A stretch of DNA of 64,000 bases. It comes from Pedobacter polysacchareus (GTDB lineage: Bacteria > Bacteroidota > Bacteroidia > Sphingobacteriales > Sphingobacteriaceae). A program made the position numbers and the translations under genes. Below are positions 18,546-27,499 of the stretch, one piece after another. The notes under the pieces were generated by a model that was not told where the DNA came from, made no database searches, and worked only from the letters and a program-made list of their open reading frames with translations. How positions within the stretch are numbered: position 1 is the stretch's first letter; each line of letters starts with the position of its first letter. The stretch covers positions 62,001 through 126,000 of the forward strand of contig NZ_JAHYSS010000007.1 in NCBI RefSeq assembly GCF_019802255.1. Direction: 5' to 3'.

Positions 18546-19553
18546 ATGAAAATCGCAGTATTAGCGCCCGTAGCCTGGAGAACTCCTCCAAGGCACTACG
18601 GGCCCTGGGAGCAAATGGCTTCAAATTTAACAGAAGGACTGGTTAGAGCTGGTCTGGAAGTCACCTTGTTTGCAACTGGCGATTCGCTGACTTCAGGAAA
18701 ACTGGATGCGGTGATTGGAGCAGGATATGAAGAAAACAGAGATCAGGATGCGAAAGTGGTAGAATGTCTGCACATCAGCAACCTGATGGAAAAAGCGGGA
18801 TCATTTGATTTGATCCACAATCACTATGACTTTCTGCCATTAACGTATACTGGTTTGATAGACACGCCAATGATGACTACCATCCATGGTTTTTCCTCAG
18901 AAAAGATCATTCCCGTGTATCAAAAATACAATTCAAGGGGGCATTATGTGTCGATTAGTAATGCAGACCGGCATCCTGCCCTTCAATACCTTAAAACAGT
19001 TTATAATGGCATAGACCCCACAGGTTTTGAGTTTAATGCAGTTCCTGAAGATTATCTTTTATTTTTTGGGAGGATTCACCCGGATAAAGGAACTGCTGAA
19101 GCGATACAGATTGCCATTCAGAGCAATAAAAAGCTAATTATTGCAGGCATTGTACAGGATCAGGGTTATTTCAATTCACATGTTGCTCCCTTTCTAAACG
19201 GAGATATTGAATTTGTAGGCGCTGCTGGTCCGGAACAAAGAAATCAGTTGTTAAAACAGGCTTCGGCCTTATTACACCCAATAAATTTTGAAGAACCTTT
19301 TGGTTTGAGTGTTGCGGAAGCAATGATTTGCGGAACGCCAGTGATCGCTTTTAACAGAGGATCTATGTCTGAGCTCATCAAAGACCAGGAAACCGGATTT
19401 TTAGTAGCTGATGTGGAAGGAGCCGTAGGTGCAGTACATCAGTTGGATAGTATCCATAGGGAAACCTGCAGGGATTGGGCATTGAGCCAGTTTTCGCAAG
19501 AAAAAATGGTAAAGGACTATATCAGCCTTTACCATCATATTTTAGCTACTTAG
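18546..19553 (+). CDS. GT4 glycosyltransferase
   Basis: 335 residues, GT-B fold. Acceptor side: LAPVAWRTPPRHYGPWEQMASNL, LIHNHYDFLPL and MTTIHGFSS. Donor side: LLFFGRIHPDKGTAEAIQIA and LHPINFEEPFGLSVAEAMICGTPVIAFNRGSMSEL, the E-x7-E type signature of family 4 retaining enzymes. Starts 2 nt after the fused GT4 gene, so translationally coupled. Its last 8 nt overlap the convergent GH130 gene. Probably uses GDP-mannose, by association with GH130; this is inference. Confidence 0.85.
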   Translation: MKIAVLAPVAWRTPPRHYGPWEQMASNLTEGLVRAGLEVTLFATGDSLTSGKLDAVIGAGYEENRDQDAKVVECLHISNLMEKAGSFDLIHNHYDFLPLTYTGLIDTPMMTTIHGFSSEKIIPVYQKYNSRGHYVSISNADRHPALQYLKTVYNGIDPTGFEFNAVPEDYLLFFGRIHPDKGTAEAIQIAIQSNKKLIIAGIVQDQGYFNSHVAPFLNGDIEFVGAAGPEQRNQLLKQASALLHPINFEEPFGLSVAEAMICGTPVIAFNRGSMSELIKDQETGFLVADVEGAVGAVHQLDSIHRETCRDWALSQFSQEKMVKDYISLYHHILAT

Positions 19554-21141
19554 TTTTTTTTTGAATTTCCTTGCCTTGTTCTATAGCAGATGGTGCGGCT
19601 GTGAGTAATTCAGCCTCATTTTTCTCCTCTAACAGGTCAGTTTCCTCTTCATCGCTTTTTCCTCCAGCTTTAATCAGGCAGTCAGAACTTTTCAAACGTG
19701 CTAAAACTAAGTCTATTTTAACAGAAGCGAATGAAGAACAATAATCGGACAAGCCATAAGGAATGATCAATTCACCATTGTGGATGATTGATCCGCAAGA
19801 ATAAAGCACATTAGGCACATAACCCTCCCGCTCATCTGTATTTGGAATAACAAGGGGTTCGTTTAGTCGGCCGATCTCTATTGATGGGTCTTCCAGATTA
19901 AACAAACTCGCACCTAAGCAATATCTGCGCATCGGCCCTACACCATGGGTGATCACCAGCCAGCCATCTTCGGTCTCAATAGGGGAACCGCAATTTCCAA
20001 TCTGTATGAATTCCCAAGGGAACTTTGGCGACTGCAGTTTCACTGGATTGTCCCAAACTGTTAGTTTATCGGAATACATCAGATAATTGTTCCAGCCATC
20101 GATTCTGGACATCATCACATATTTCCCATTGATCTTTCTTGGAAACAATGCCAGATTTTTGTTCTGAGCTCCAATACCATGTAATGGACTCACTTTAAAA
20201 TCGTAAAAATCCGTAGTTTGAAGTAGCTTAGGCATGATCATCGCACCATCAAAAGCAGTATAAGTGGCATAGAAGATAACGGATCCATCAGCTTTCACAA
20301 AGCGTACAAATCTTGCGTCTTCAATTCCTTTCCTTTCAAATTCGGAGATTGGGAAGATCACACGGTCTGAAATATCGGTATCCCTGGAGAAACTGATTTC
20401 ATGATAGGTATCAGAAAGCCATAGAATCTTATCATATTCCAATTTCTTCAATTCATCTTCCTGAAGACTCTTAGTGTCCAGTATGATTCTCCTTAAGGTC
20501 GCATAATCGAATTTATCTTCTAGTTTATGGCCCAGCTCGTCCAGGATCTCGATATCGATCTTCGAATCCGCAGCTTTCTTAAGGAATAGTTTTTTGTTAT
20601 AAACGGCATTTTTAATGACCTCTGCTTCGTCGATATAGTTTCCAGCAGGGATAACAGTAATGTTATTGTCTTTATCGATCAGGGCTCTTCTAAATACGAC
20701 TGAGGAAATGTGTCCCTCTCCCACTGCTCTAAAACTGATGATGACTCTTTTTTCGCCTTCTACTAATTCCGATTGATCCGGATCTTCTACAATAGAAGGG
20801 TTGAAGAAGGCTGCAGATTCTATAGAATATTCATGTGTAAAATAAGAACCGATCAATAAACGTTGGTATTTATCCAGTGATTCAGGATCATGTCCTGCTT
20901 CCTTGATGGCATTCCCCACTTTTTTACAATGCCTGGTCAGGATCTTTGTAATGTTCCTGTGTCTTTTAGAATATTCCTGGAGCAATGGGGAGATGATCCC
21001 AAATACTTCCTGATCAGAAAGCGCCAATACATGTTTGATGACTTCTATTGCCCGCTCTTCGCCATTAAAGAAAAAACGTGCAATCACACGTTTTGGATCG
21101 GGATATACTTTAACCGGTTTTCGTTCTACAGATAATCTCAT
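19546..21141 (-). CDS. GH130 family glycoside phosphorylase/hydrolase (beta-mannoside specific) with N-terminal extension
   Basis: 531 residues, longer than the ~330-390 of simple GH130 enzymes. Residues ~1-110 form a helical N-terminal region, as in the GH130 subgroup that includes beta-1,2-mannobiose phosphorylases. The five-bladed propeller core follows, with ESAAFFNPSIVEDP, FERKGIEDARFVRF (the catalytic Asp region), SRIDGWNNYLMYSDKLTVW, and GNCGSPIETEDGWLVITHGVGPMRRYCLGASLF. The C-terminal ~45 residues are charged and disordered-looking. No signal peptide, so cytoplasmic. Faces the two GT4 genes, with an 8-nt overlap at the 3' ends. Phosphorylase versus hydrolase is not settled. Confidence 0.85.
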   Translation of the reverse strand: MRLSVERKPVKVYPDPKRVIARFFFNGEERAIEVIKHVLALSDQEVFGIISPLLQEYSKRHRNITKILTRHCKKVGNAIKEAGHDPESLDKYQRLLIGSYFTHEYSIESAAFFNPSIVEDPDQSELVEGEKRVIISFRAVGEGHISSVVFRRALIDKDNNITVIPAGNYIDEAEVIKNAVYNKKLFLKKAADSKIDIEILDELGHKLEDKFDYATLRRIILDTKSLQEDELKKLEYDKILWLSDTYHEISFSRDTDISDRVIFPISEFERKGIEDARFVRFVKADGSVIFYATYTAFDGAMIMPKLLQTTDFYDFKVSPLHGIGAQNKNLALFPRKINGKYVMMSRIDGWNNYLMYSDKLTVWDNPVKLQSPKFPWEFIQIGNCGSPIETEDGWLVITHGVGPMRRYCLGASLFNLEDPSIEIGRLNEPLVIPNTDEREGYVPNVLYSCGSIIHNGELIIPYGLSDYCSSFASVKIDLVLARLKSSDCLIKAGGKSDEEETDLLEEKNEAELLTAAPSAIEQGKEIQKKTK

Positions 21142-21181
21142 GTGGTATTAACGTTTTATAGGGGTAAAAAGGTTTATGAAA

Positions 21182-21424
21182 TTATACATTTTTTAAAATA
21201 AATACTGCGGTGTGCAGAATTATTGTTGCGTTGTTGCTGGAATAGCGATTAGGGAAGTCTGACTTGAACAGGCTTTTTGTCAGACTTTGTACAAAAAGGC
21301 ACACAAATAAACCTGACAATCCTACAAAAATAGTCAGGATGAATAACCTATTTTCAGACCCTAAAATGACAATACCCAAGGCTTTGTCACCGGAAAATAA
21401 TAATGAATTATTCCAATAAAACAT
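21182..21424 (-). CDS. Hypothetical small membrane protein (doubtful)
   Basis: 80 residues with one clear hydrophobic segment (LFILTIFVGLSGLFVCLFVQSL) and a weaker hydrophobic start and end. No family recognised. It lies alone in the 420-nt gap between the GH130 gene and the beta-barrel gene, with no visible promoter or ribosome-binding signal. It may be chance coding in an AT-rich gap. The rest of the gap shows nothing I can interpret. Confidence 0.25.
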   Translation of the reverse strand: MFYWNNSLLFSGDKALGIVILGSENRLFILTIFVGLSGLFVCLFVQSLTKSLFKSDFPNRYSSNNATIILHTAVFILKNV

Positions 21425-21561
21425 ATTTGATTATCAATTAAGCACTTACAAAAAACACAGCTTTCTGGCACTGCAGAAAAGATATGCTTTGGCATAAGTG
21501 TTGACTATAGAACGTAAATGGTCAGAAATAAAGGCCAGGTTAATCATTAAAAAACAAGAAA

Positions 21562-22203
21562 ATGAAAAAATTAGTATTATCATTAGTTGCAGTTTCTGCA
21601 TTTGCTTTCAGCACTCAAGCACAAACTGAAAAAGGAAAAATTATTGTAGGTGGTAATGTTGCATTTGATACTCAAAAAAGTGATGCTGCTGGTGCAAAAT
21701 CAAACAGCAATTTTCAAATCGTGCCAAGTGTAGGTTACTTTGTTTCTGACAACATCGCAATCGGTACTGGTATCGGATATGGTTATAGCAAAACAAATGG
21801 CGTAGCAGGTGCTGACAACACTACAGCACAATTTGGTAATAAAAACACTTCATTTGTCGTAAATCCTTTTGGACGTTACTATGCGAACTTATCTGAGTCT
21901 TTTAAATTCTTCGGACAATTATCAGTTCCAATGGCATTCGGTAAAGACAAAGCAGTAGATGCAGCAGGTAACACAGGTGCAAAAACAGGTACTACTACTG
22001 AAATCGGTGTAGCTTTATCTCCAGGTTTTGCTTTCTACCCTACTAAGAAAATCGGTATTGAATTCGCATTAAACGGATTAAACTACAACACATTACGTAA
22101 AGAAGGCGTGAATGACGAAAAATTAAAAGGTCAAGGTTATGATGAGTTTAGCTTCGGTGCGAACTTCTTCTCTCCAAAAATCGGTGTTCAGTTCCATTTC
22201 TAA
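21562..22203 (+). CDS. Outer-membrane beta-barrel protein (porin-family, OmpA/OmpX-like size)
   Basis: 213 residues with a clean signal peptide (LVLSLVAVSAFAFSTQAQ) and about eight amphipathic strands alternating with short turns (GYFVSDNIAIGTGIGYGYS, SFVVNPFGRYYANLSESFKFFGQ). It ends in an aromatic residue (VQFHF), the usual outer-membrane targeting signal. Codon use is strongly biased, as for an abundant protein. Monocistronic, with a terminator downstream. Role is probably structural; no ligand can be assigned. Confidence 0.85.
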   Translation: MKKLVLSLVAVSAFAFSTQAQTEKGKIIVGGNVAFDTQKSDAAGAKSNSNFQIVPSVGYFVSDNIAIGTGIGYGYSKTNGVAGADNTTAQFGNKNTSFVVNPFGRYYANLSESFKFFGQLSVPMAFGKDKAVDAAGNTGAKTGTTTEIGVALSPGFAFYPTKKIGIEFALNGLNYNTLRKEGVNDEKLKGQGYDEFSFGANFFSPKIGVQFHF

Positions 22204-22229
22204 GCACGCTACTTAATTTAGTTTTTTTT

Positions 22230-22262
22230 AAAGGCCTGGGGAAATTCTCCGGGCCTTTCTGC
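22230..22262 (+). terminator. Terminator after the beta-barrel gene
   Basis: AAAGGCC (22230-22236) pairs with GGCCTTT (22252-22258), and the inner TGGGGA/TCTCC lengthens the stem. A T run follows. Confidence 0.8.
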
Positions 22263-22372
22263 TTTGCAAAGTTTAACAATTTTCAATGGCTTCTATTTTA
22301 CGCACATTTGTTTTATTGATTTTCGTTAATTTAGCTCTTGATTTAGCGCCTAACTAACCTAACTTATTATAC

Positions 22373-23476
22373 ATGAAAAAAATATTTCTAATTGCCTGCG
22401 GTATCGGCTTCGGCTTTTCTCTGTATGCGCAGGAAATCCCTTTAAAAAAGATTAAAGACAATGCGGCAACGTCCGTAAAAAACCAAGGTCAGTCTGGCAC
22501 TTGCTGGAACTACTCTACCACATCGCTGATAGAATCTGAAGAAATGCGCAAGGGAATGGGCGAGTTTAACCTTTCAGAGATGTTTCCCGCTAGAAATATC
22601 TATATCGAGAAAGCAAAAAATTATGTACTTCGTCAGGGGAAAGCGCAATTTGGAGAAGGTGGCCTAGGTCATGACCTGATCCGGGCAATTGCCCTGTACG
22701 GCGCTATGCCACAAGAAGCTTTTCAAGGAGTTAGTGGAGAAATCCCAGACCATACCGGCCTGGAACAAGCGCTAAAAAGCTACCTGGATACGGTATTGAC
22801 AAAACGTCCGATTGCAGACAACTGGTTAGCTGGTTACGAGGCAATTTTAGATCAGAAATTAGGTACTCCCCCTGCAAATTTCGATTATAAAGGGAAAAAT
22901 TATACGCCAAAAACCTTTGCTAAAGAGGTATTAAAATTTGATGCCAACGACTATGTAAACATCTCTTCTTTTACACACCATCCGTATTATTCTACTTTCG
23001 TACTGGAAGCTCCGGATAATTTTGCCAATGGTTCTTTTTATAACTTACCGCTGGAGGAGATGGTAAACCTGACAAAAACTGCCGTTAAAAATGGGTACAC
23101 CGTGATGTGGGATGCCGATGTGAGCAGCAAAAATTTTCAGCAGAAAAAAGGTTATGCGATGCTGTTTGCTGATGATGCAGATGTGAAAGCGGAAAAGTTA
23201 AATCCTAACGCGAAAGAAAAAGCATATTCCCCAGAATTGCGTCAGAAATTGTATGAGGATTTGACTACACAGGACGACCATTTGATGCATTTGATTGGTC
23301 TGGATCAGTCTAGTGATGGCAAGTACTTTTTTAAAGTAAAAAACTCCTGGGGTGATGTAGGCCCGTTCAAAGGATATATTGAAGTATCGGAACCTTACTT
23401 TGCGATTAATACCGTGAGTTTAGTGGTACCAAAAGCAGCGCTTTCTTCGGAATTGAAAAAGAAACTAGGAATTTAA
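22373..23476 (+). CDS. Secreted C1 (papain/bleomycin hydrolase-like) cysteine peptidase
   Basis: 367 residues with a signal peptide (IFLIACGIGFGFSLYAQ). Papain-fold catalytic residues are visible: oxyanion Gln38 and nucleophile Cys44 in KNQGQSGTCWNYSTTS, His306 in HLMHLIGLD, and Asn324 in FKVKNSWGD. Spacing and the ...NSWGDVGPFKGYIEV ending match the C1B aminopeptidase C/bleomycin hydrolase branch, which Bacteroidota often export to the periplasm. Monocistronic, followed by a two-storey hairpin terminator. Probably cuts short peptides from their N-terminus; specificity is inferred. Confidence 0.87.
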   Translation: MKKIFLIACGIGFGFSLYAQEIPLKKIKDNAATSVKNQGQSGTCWNYSTTSLIESEEMRKGMGEFNLSEMFPARNIYIEKAKNYVLRQGKAQFGEGGLGHDLIRAIALYGAMPQEAFQGVSGEIPDHTGLEQALKSYLDTVLTKRPIADNWLAGYEAILDQKLGTPPANFDYKGKNYTPKTFAKEVLKFDANDYVNISSFTHHPYYSTFVLEAPDNFANGSFYNLPLEEMVNLTKTAVKNGYTVMWDADVSSKNFQQKKGYAMLFADDADVKAEKLNPNAKEKAYSPELRQKLYEDLTTQDDHLMHLIGLDQSSDGKYFFKVKNSWGDVGPFKGYIEVSEPYFAINTVSLVVPKAALSSELKKKLGI

Positions 23477-23493
23477 TCTAGAAAATCTTAAAG

Positions 23494-23564
23494 GCCTGTG
23501 TGCTTTAACCGCAGTAAATCTTAAATGATAAGATTCAGATGGTTAAAGTGCGCAGGCTTTTTTA
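23494..23564 (+). terminator. Composite terminator after the C1 peptidase gene
   Basis: Outer stem 23494-23510 with 23541-23557 (17 bp, with G-T pairs), followed by a T run. Inside its loop a second perfect stem AATCTTA (23517-23523) pairs with TAAGATT (23529-23535). Confidence 0.8.
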
Positions 23565-23800
23565 TGATGTCTTTAAGGTGCAGGATTAATGTTATAGTAA
23601 CCCTGCCTGTTTATTGATATCAGTACCCATAAACATCAAGGTTATTGGCATCAACATACATTTACATCAATATATCTTAACATCTATATATCAAAACATC
23701 TCATTCTAACTTATAAATTCATTTTCATAAACAGGGTTTTACACACAACGCCATACACACTCAAACAATTATAAACCAATGGTTTAAATTGATTTTTTTT
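23565..23800. other. AT-rich intergenic region before site A
   Basis: No coding signal. Contains several loosely repeated short strings around 23630-23705 (ATCAACAT / ATCAATAT / AACATCTA). No other feature recognised. The promoter palindrome A begins at its right end. Confidence 0.4.
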
Positions 23801-23845
23801 GAGACATTTGACCCTAAAAAATATTAGAATTGTTCTCTATATTAA
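23801..23845 (+). promoter_or_regulatory. Site A: GGGTCATTTGACCC-like palindrome plus -7 box before GT2 gene
   Basis: GAGACATTTGACCC at 23801-23814, then 23 nt, then TATATTAA (23838-23845) as a weak -7 box. The gene starts at 23865. One of seven related sites in this window; the palindrome centre falls about 41 nt before the predicted transcription start. Confidence 0.6.
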
Positions 23846-23864
23846 TCATGAAATAAGATATAAT

Positions 23865-24581
23865 ATGAAAGTGAAAAAAAACTACCCTTTAATTTCTTGT
23901 ATATGTATTAGCCAGAACCGACCCCAGCAATTACTTCGGGCAATCGTAAATTTTGAACAGCAAAGCTATCCTAATAAAGAACTGGTGGTCTCCTATCCTA
24001 GCCATGATCTCGACACCAAAAAACTAATGGATAGGATATTGAAAATTTCTCATTTGAAAATCGTCATTCTCTGCAGGGAAAATCATGGATCACTGGGTAG
24101 GATCAGGAATCAGGCCGTTGCTGCAGCACATGGAAGTTATATATGTACTTGGGACGATGACGATTGGTATCATCCTGAAAGGCTAAAACACCAAATGGCC
24201 CTCCTTCAAAACTCAAAACTCATCTATCAGGCTTGTGTATTACGAGAAATTATCTTGTACGACCGCAATCATAAAACCGCCTTCCTTTCGGCAGCTTACA
24301 ATTGGAGTGGCACGCTTTTATGCAAGAAAGATGTAGTGATCCAATATCCTTATCAGGACACCAATAGACTAGAAGATAGCCCATTAATTGAGCATTTAGA
24401 AACTCAAAAACTGCTCTTGCCCATCAAAGGATCTTACTACTTATATGTATATATCTATCATGGCAGCAATGTAATTGATGATATTCATTTCAAATATTTC
24501 ACTAGAAATGGACCTCAATTAGATCTCAAAACCACGCAGAATATCATTCAGAATGTAGAAGCATCTTATGAAATAAACTGA
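23865..24581 (+). CDS. GT2 family glycosyltransferase (type II subgroup)
   Basis: 238 residues from the ATG at 23865. A longer in-frame start at 23799 would place the promoter palindrome inside the gene and adds no conserved sequence. GT-A fold: PLISCICISQNRPQQLLRAIVNF at the start, NHGSLGRIRNQAVAAAHG for donor binding, and the metal-binding ICTWDDDDWYHPERL. Closest in this window to the enzyme at 36474 (same SYP.HD and WDDDDW patterns, same length). No membrane segment. It stands alone between peptidase genes but carries promoter site A, so I place it in the same regulon as the 36-39 kb genes. Sugar and acceptor unknown. Confidence 0.85.
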   Translation: MKVKKNYPLISCICISQNRPQQLLRAIVNFEQQSYPNKELVVSYPSHDLDTKKLMDRILKISHLKIVILCRENHGSLGRIRNQAVAAAHGSYICTWDDDDWYHPERLKHQMALLQNSKLIYQACVLREIILYDRNHKTAFLSAAYNWSGTLLCKKDVVIQYPYQDTNRLEDSPLIEHLETQKLLLPIKGSYYLYVYIYHGSNVIDDIHFKYFTRNGPQLDLKTTQNIIQNVEASYEIN

Positions 24582-24728
24582 CCATTTTAGTTGATTTATC
24601 ATGATAGCCTGGTTAAAACTATTAGCTCTCTTCTCTGATTAGAATCTCTAACCTCTCATTTGGCAGCACATCACCTCCCCCCTAATAGACCATCCTTTAA
24701 TTTTAGTAGTACCAGTTTTTGCGCATAA

Positions 24729-24801
24729 AAAAGCCCGAAAGCTTTGAATACCTGCAAATCTTTCATTCAAAGATTTGAGTACAAAAAGAATCCGGGCTTT
24801 T
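24729..24801 (-). terminator. Composite terminator after the S9 peptidase gene
   Basis: AAAAGCCCG (24729-24737) pairs with CGGGCTTTT (24793-24801). The enclosed AAATCTTT (24756-24763) pairs with AAAGATTT (24769-24776). Ends the leftward peptidase transcript and may also stop the GT2 transcript. The rest of 24582-24728 shows nothing else. Confidence 0.8.
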
Positions 24802-24812
24802 AAAAATTAAAA

Positions 24813-27311
24813 CTACTTTTTTGGTTCCAGCTCCATTCCAGTCACATCAACCTCTCCTGTTTGCGAAAAATCCCCAATCAGGTATTTATTGAAATGATCT
24901 GCTAGCTTCCAGAACGTATATTCAGTGAGGTCGCCAAAACCATGACGCTGACCAGGAACGATTACAAACTCGAATCTTTTCCCAGCTCTCATCAATGCAT
25001 TTGCGACTCTAATTGTATTTGCGGGGTGAACATTGTTGTCAATATCACCTGTCATCAACATCAAATGACCTTTCAGGTTTTTAGCCAGATCAGGATTTTT
25101 ATCAATGCTATATTTGAAAGTCGTATCGCCTTTGGCAGAAATCACTTCCTTTACACCATGGTGTTTCTCACTCCACCAACGGTTATAAATGCTGTTATCA
25201 TGGTTACCCGCATTAGATACCGCAGCCTTAAAGAAATCAGGATAAACCAACATCGCCGCTGTAGACATAAATCCACCACCAGAGTGACCGGTGATTCCTA
25301 CTTTAGTGGCATCGATAAACTTATTTTTATCTGCCAATTGCTCCACTGCAGCTTTTTTATCAGCCAAGCCATAATCACGCAGGTTGCCATAACCGAAAGT
25401 ATGGTACCATTTAGAACGGGCAGGGTTTCCACCTCTGTTACCAACAGTAATCACGATATAACCAAATTGTGCCAATCGCTCTGTCCTATCCATGCTTTTG
25501 CTGAAAGCTTTGTTTACAGCTTCTGTCTGAGGACCTGGATACACATACTCGATGATTGGATACTTTTTATTTGGATCGAAATCAAAGGGCTTGTACATCA
25601 CACCATAAATATCGGTAATCCCATCATCTGCTTTCACTTTAAAAGGCTCAGGGAATTTGTATCCCGTAGCCATTAGCAATGATAAATCTGTGGTTTCAAG
25701 ATTCATAACAACCCTTCCATTGTTGTCCATCACTACTGCTTTGGGTGCTGTGTTTACTCTGGAGAAATTGTCTACAAAAAACTTCGCTTCGTCATTCATA
25801 CTGATGGCATGGTCAAAATCACCTTGATTTAACAGTTTCATACCTGAGCCATCGAAATTAATGCGGTACAAGTGCAGGTAATAAGGATCTTCTTTACTTT
25901 CTTTACCGTTGGCAGTAAAATAAAGCACCCTATTTTTCTGGTCTATATTTACGATCTCCTCGCAATGGAAAGCGCCTTTAGTAATTTGATTTTTTAATTT
26001 TCCTGCGGCATCGAACAGGTAAAAATGTCCCCATCCATCGCGCTCTGACCAATGAATCATTTCTTTACCATCATTCACTAATCCTGGACGGTTTAGCTCT
26101 ACGTAAGTATTGAAACGTTCCTCAATTAATGGCGTAACTGTACCCGTTTGAATGTCTACCGCGCACACATCTACACGTTTCAAATCTCTGCTGGTACGTC
26201 CAAAATAAATCTTGTTATTGGTACCCAACCAGATTGAAGGTCTGAACTCATTATCCCTGTCCTTATTCAGACTTGGCGCTGGCCATACTGATAAATTCTG
26301 ATCTTTAAAGGCGGCTGTATTCAGCTTTTTATAGGTTTTGGCTGCGAAATTAAACAACAGCATCTCATCAATAGGTGCTTCAGCTTCACCAGGCATCTGG
26401 TATTTATAGGTTTCTAAAGTTGGTCTTCCTGGAGCAACATTATTGATCACCCAAAGGTCTTTAACTTTACGGCTATCGGATCTGTTCAACACAAAATGTT
26501 TCGCATCCGGCGACCACAATACAAAGGCTCTTCTTCTCTTTTTATTGTTCTTTTCATTCTCTTCATTGTTCTCTCCGTCACCATTGCTGCCGTAAGAATA
26601 GAACTTCTGACCGTCTTTTGTTAGCTGATTTTCTACAATTGTACTGTCTTCCTCATTCTTAACCGCCTTTTTATAGTTTTCTTTATCCATCCAGTACAAG
26701 TTGTAATTTCTGGTAAAGATGATGGCAGAAGAATCCGGAGCTACAGCACCCCAGGTTGGTTTCGCCTTCGGTTTCGTATAATTAGGCACTTCTGTCAACT
26801 TTGCTGTGGACATTACATAGTTGAAAAAGAAAATCTTTTTCTGCAGAGAATCCGCTGCTTTTTTATCTTTTCTATCTTTCTTTAGCTCATCAATCGTGCT
26901 TTTCACTTCAAAAGTAATCGCCTTCTCATCAGCGGAGAACTTCAAATTCTCTAATGGCAGGTGCTGTGCATCAAAAGGATCGCGCATGATTGTGGTGATT
27001 TCTGCAGCCAGTTTAGCATTATCAAAAATCTTCTTTTTTGTTTTCGCTGATGGATCAACCAGGTACCATTCTTTGCCTGCTGGTGTTTCATATTCATACC
27101 AGAATCTGTTGCTCAGCTTTAGCCAATGTGGATCTACAGCCGTAGAATAGACTAGCTTTTTAAGCTTAGCCGGTGAAAATCTCGCTGCCAACTGGTAATT
27201 GGCTTTCGGAGCTGGCGTAGTAGACTCTGTAATGGTAAAAGTTTTGGTTTGCGCCATCGCAGCATAACTCATAACAAACGAGAGTAAAAGAGGAGTATAA
27301 AGTTTCTTCAT
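24813..27311 (-). CDS. Secreted S9 family peptidase (dipeptidyl peptidase IV/prolyl oligopeptidase type)
   Basis: 832 residues. Signal peptide (LLLSFVMSYAAMAQT), a long N-terminal beta-propeller region (~40-570) with repeated WSPDAKHFVL and FGRTSRDLKRVDV-like blades, then an alpha/beta hydrolase domain. Catalytic triad: Ser in GITGHSGGGFMSTAAM, Asp in TGDIDNNVHPANT, His in PGQRHGFGD. A charged insert (EENEKNNKKRRR) interrupts the propeller. Acts in the periplasm or at the surface, removing dipeptides. Monocistronic. Specificity (Pro, Ala or other at P1) is not visible. Confidence 0.9.
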   Translation of the reverse strand: MKKLYTPLLLSFVMSYAAMAQTKTFTITESTTPAPKANYQLAARFSPAKLKKLVYSTAVDPHWLKLSNRFWYEYETPAGKEWYLVDPSAKTKKKIFDNAKLAAEITTIMRDPFDAQHLPLENLKFSADEKAITFEVKSTIDELKKDRKDKKAADSLQKKIFFFNYVMSTAKLTEVPNYTKPKAKPTWGAVAPDSSAIIFTRNYNLYWMDKENYKKAVKNEEDSTIVENQLTKDGQKFYSYGSNGDGENNEENEKNNKKRRRAFVLWSPDAKHFVLNRSDSRKVKDLWVINNVAPGRPTLETYKYQMPGEAEAPIDEMLLFNFAAKTYKKLNTAAFKDQNLSVWPAPSLNKDRDNEFRPSIWLGTNNKIYFGRTSRDLKRVDVCAVDIQTGTVTPLIEERFNTYVELNRPGLVNDGKEMIHWSERDGWGHFYLFDAAGKLKNQITKGAFHCEEIVNIDQKNRVLYFTANGKESKEDPYYLHLYRINFDGSGMKLLNQGDFDHAISMNDEAKFFVDNFSRVNTAPKAVVMDNNGRVVMNLETTDLSLLMATGYKFPEPFKVKADDGITDIYGVMYKPFDFDPNKKYPIIEYVYPGPQTEAVNKAFSKSMDRTERLAQFGYIVITVGNRGGNPARSKWYHTFGYGNLRDYGLADKKAAVEQLADKNKFIDATKVGITGHSGGGFMSTAAMLVYPDFFKAAVSNAGNHDNSIYNRWWSEKHHGVKEVISAKGDTTFKYSIDKNPDLAKNLKGHLMLMTGDIDNNVHPANTIRVANALMRAGKRFEFVIVPGQRHGFGDLTEYTFWKLADHFNKYLIGDFSQTGEVDVTGMELEPKK

Positions 27312-27499
27312 TCGTGGGTTTAAATAAACCGCCTAAATTATTGAATAAAGATGGTAAGAATGAGCGCTGCTATGTAATAAAAGCGATAGTTTTGAAGATA
27401 GACTACCTCTATCTTCAACGTCCAGCATATTGGACGAGCTTTAGACATTCAGGCATTGCAAATATTATGAGTAAATCAGGATTGATTTTTTAGTTTTGT

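Noticed and set aside
23799-23864. Longer N-terminus for the GT2 gene at 23865
   Set aside because: The extra 22 codons contain the promoter palindrome and -7 box and do not align with the homologous enzyme at 36474.
24942-25676. 244-codon plus-strand open frame inside the S9 peptidase gene
   Set aside because: Antisense shadow; amino-acid composition is atypical (many Cys, His, Ile), and the opposite strand encodes the complete catalytic domain.
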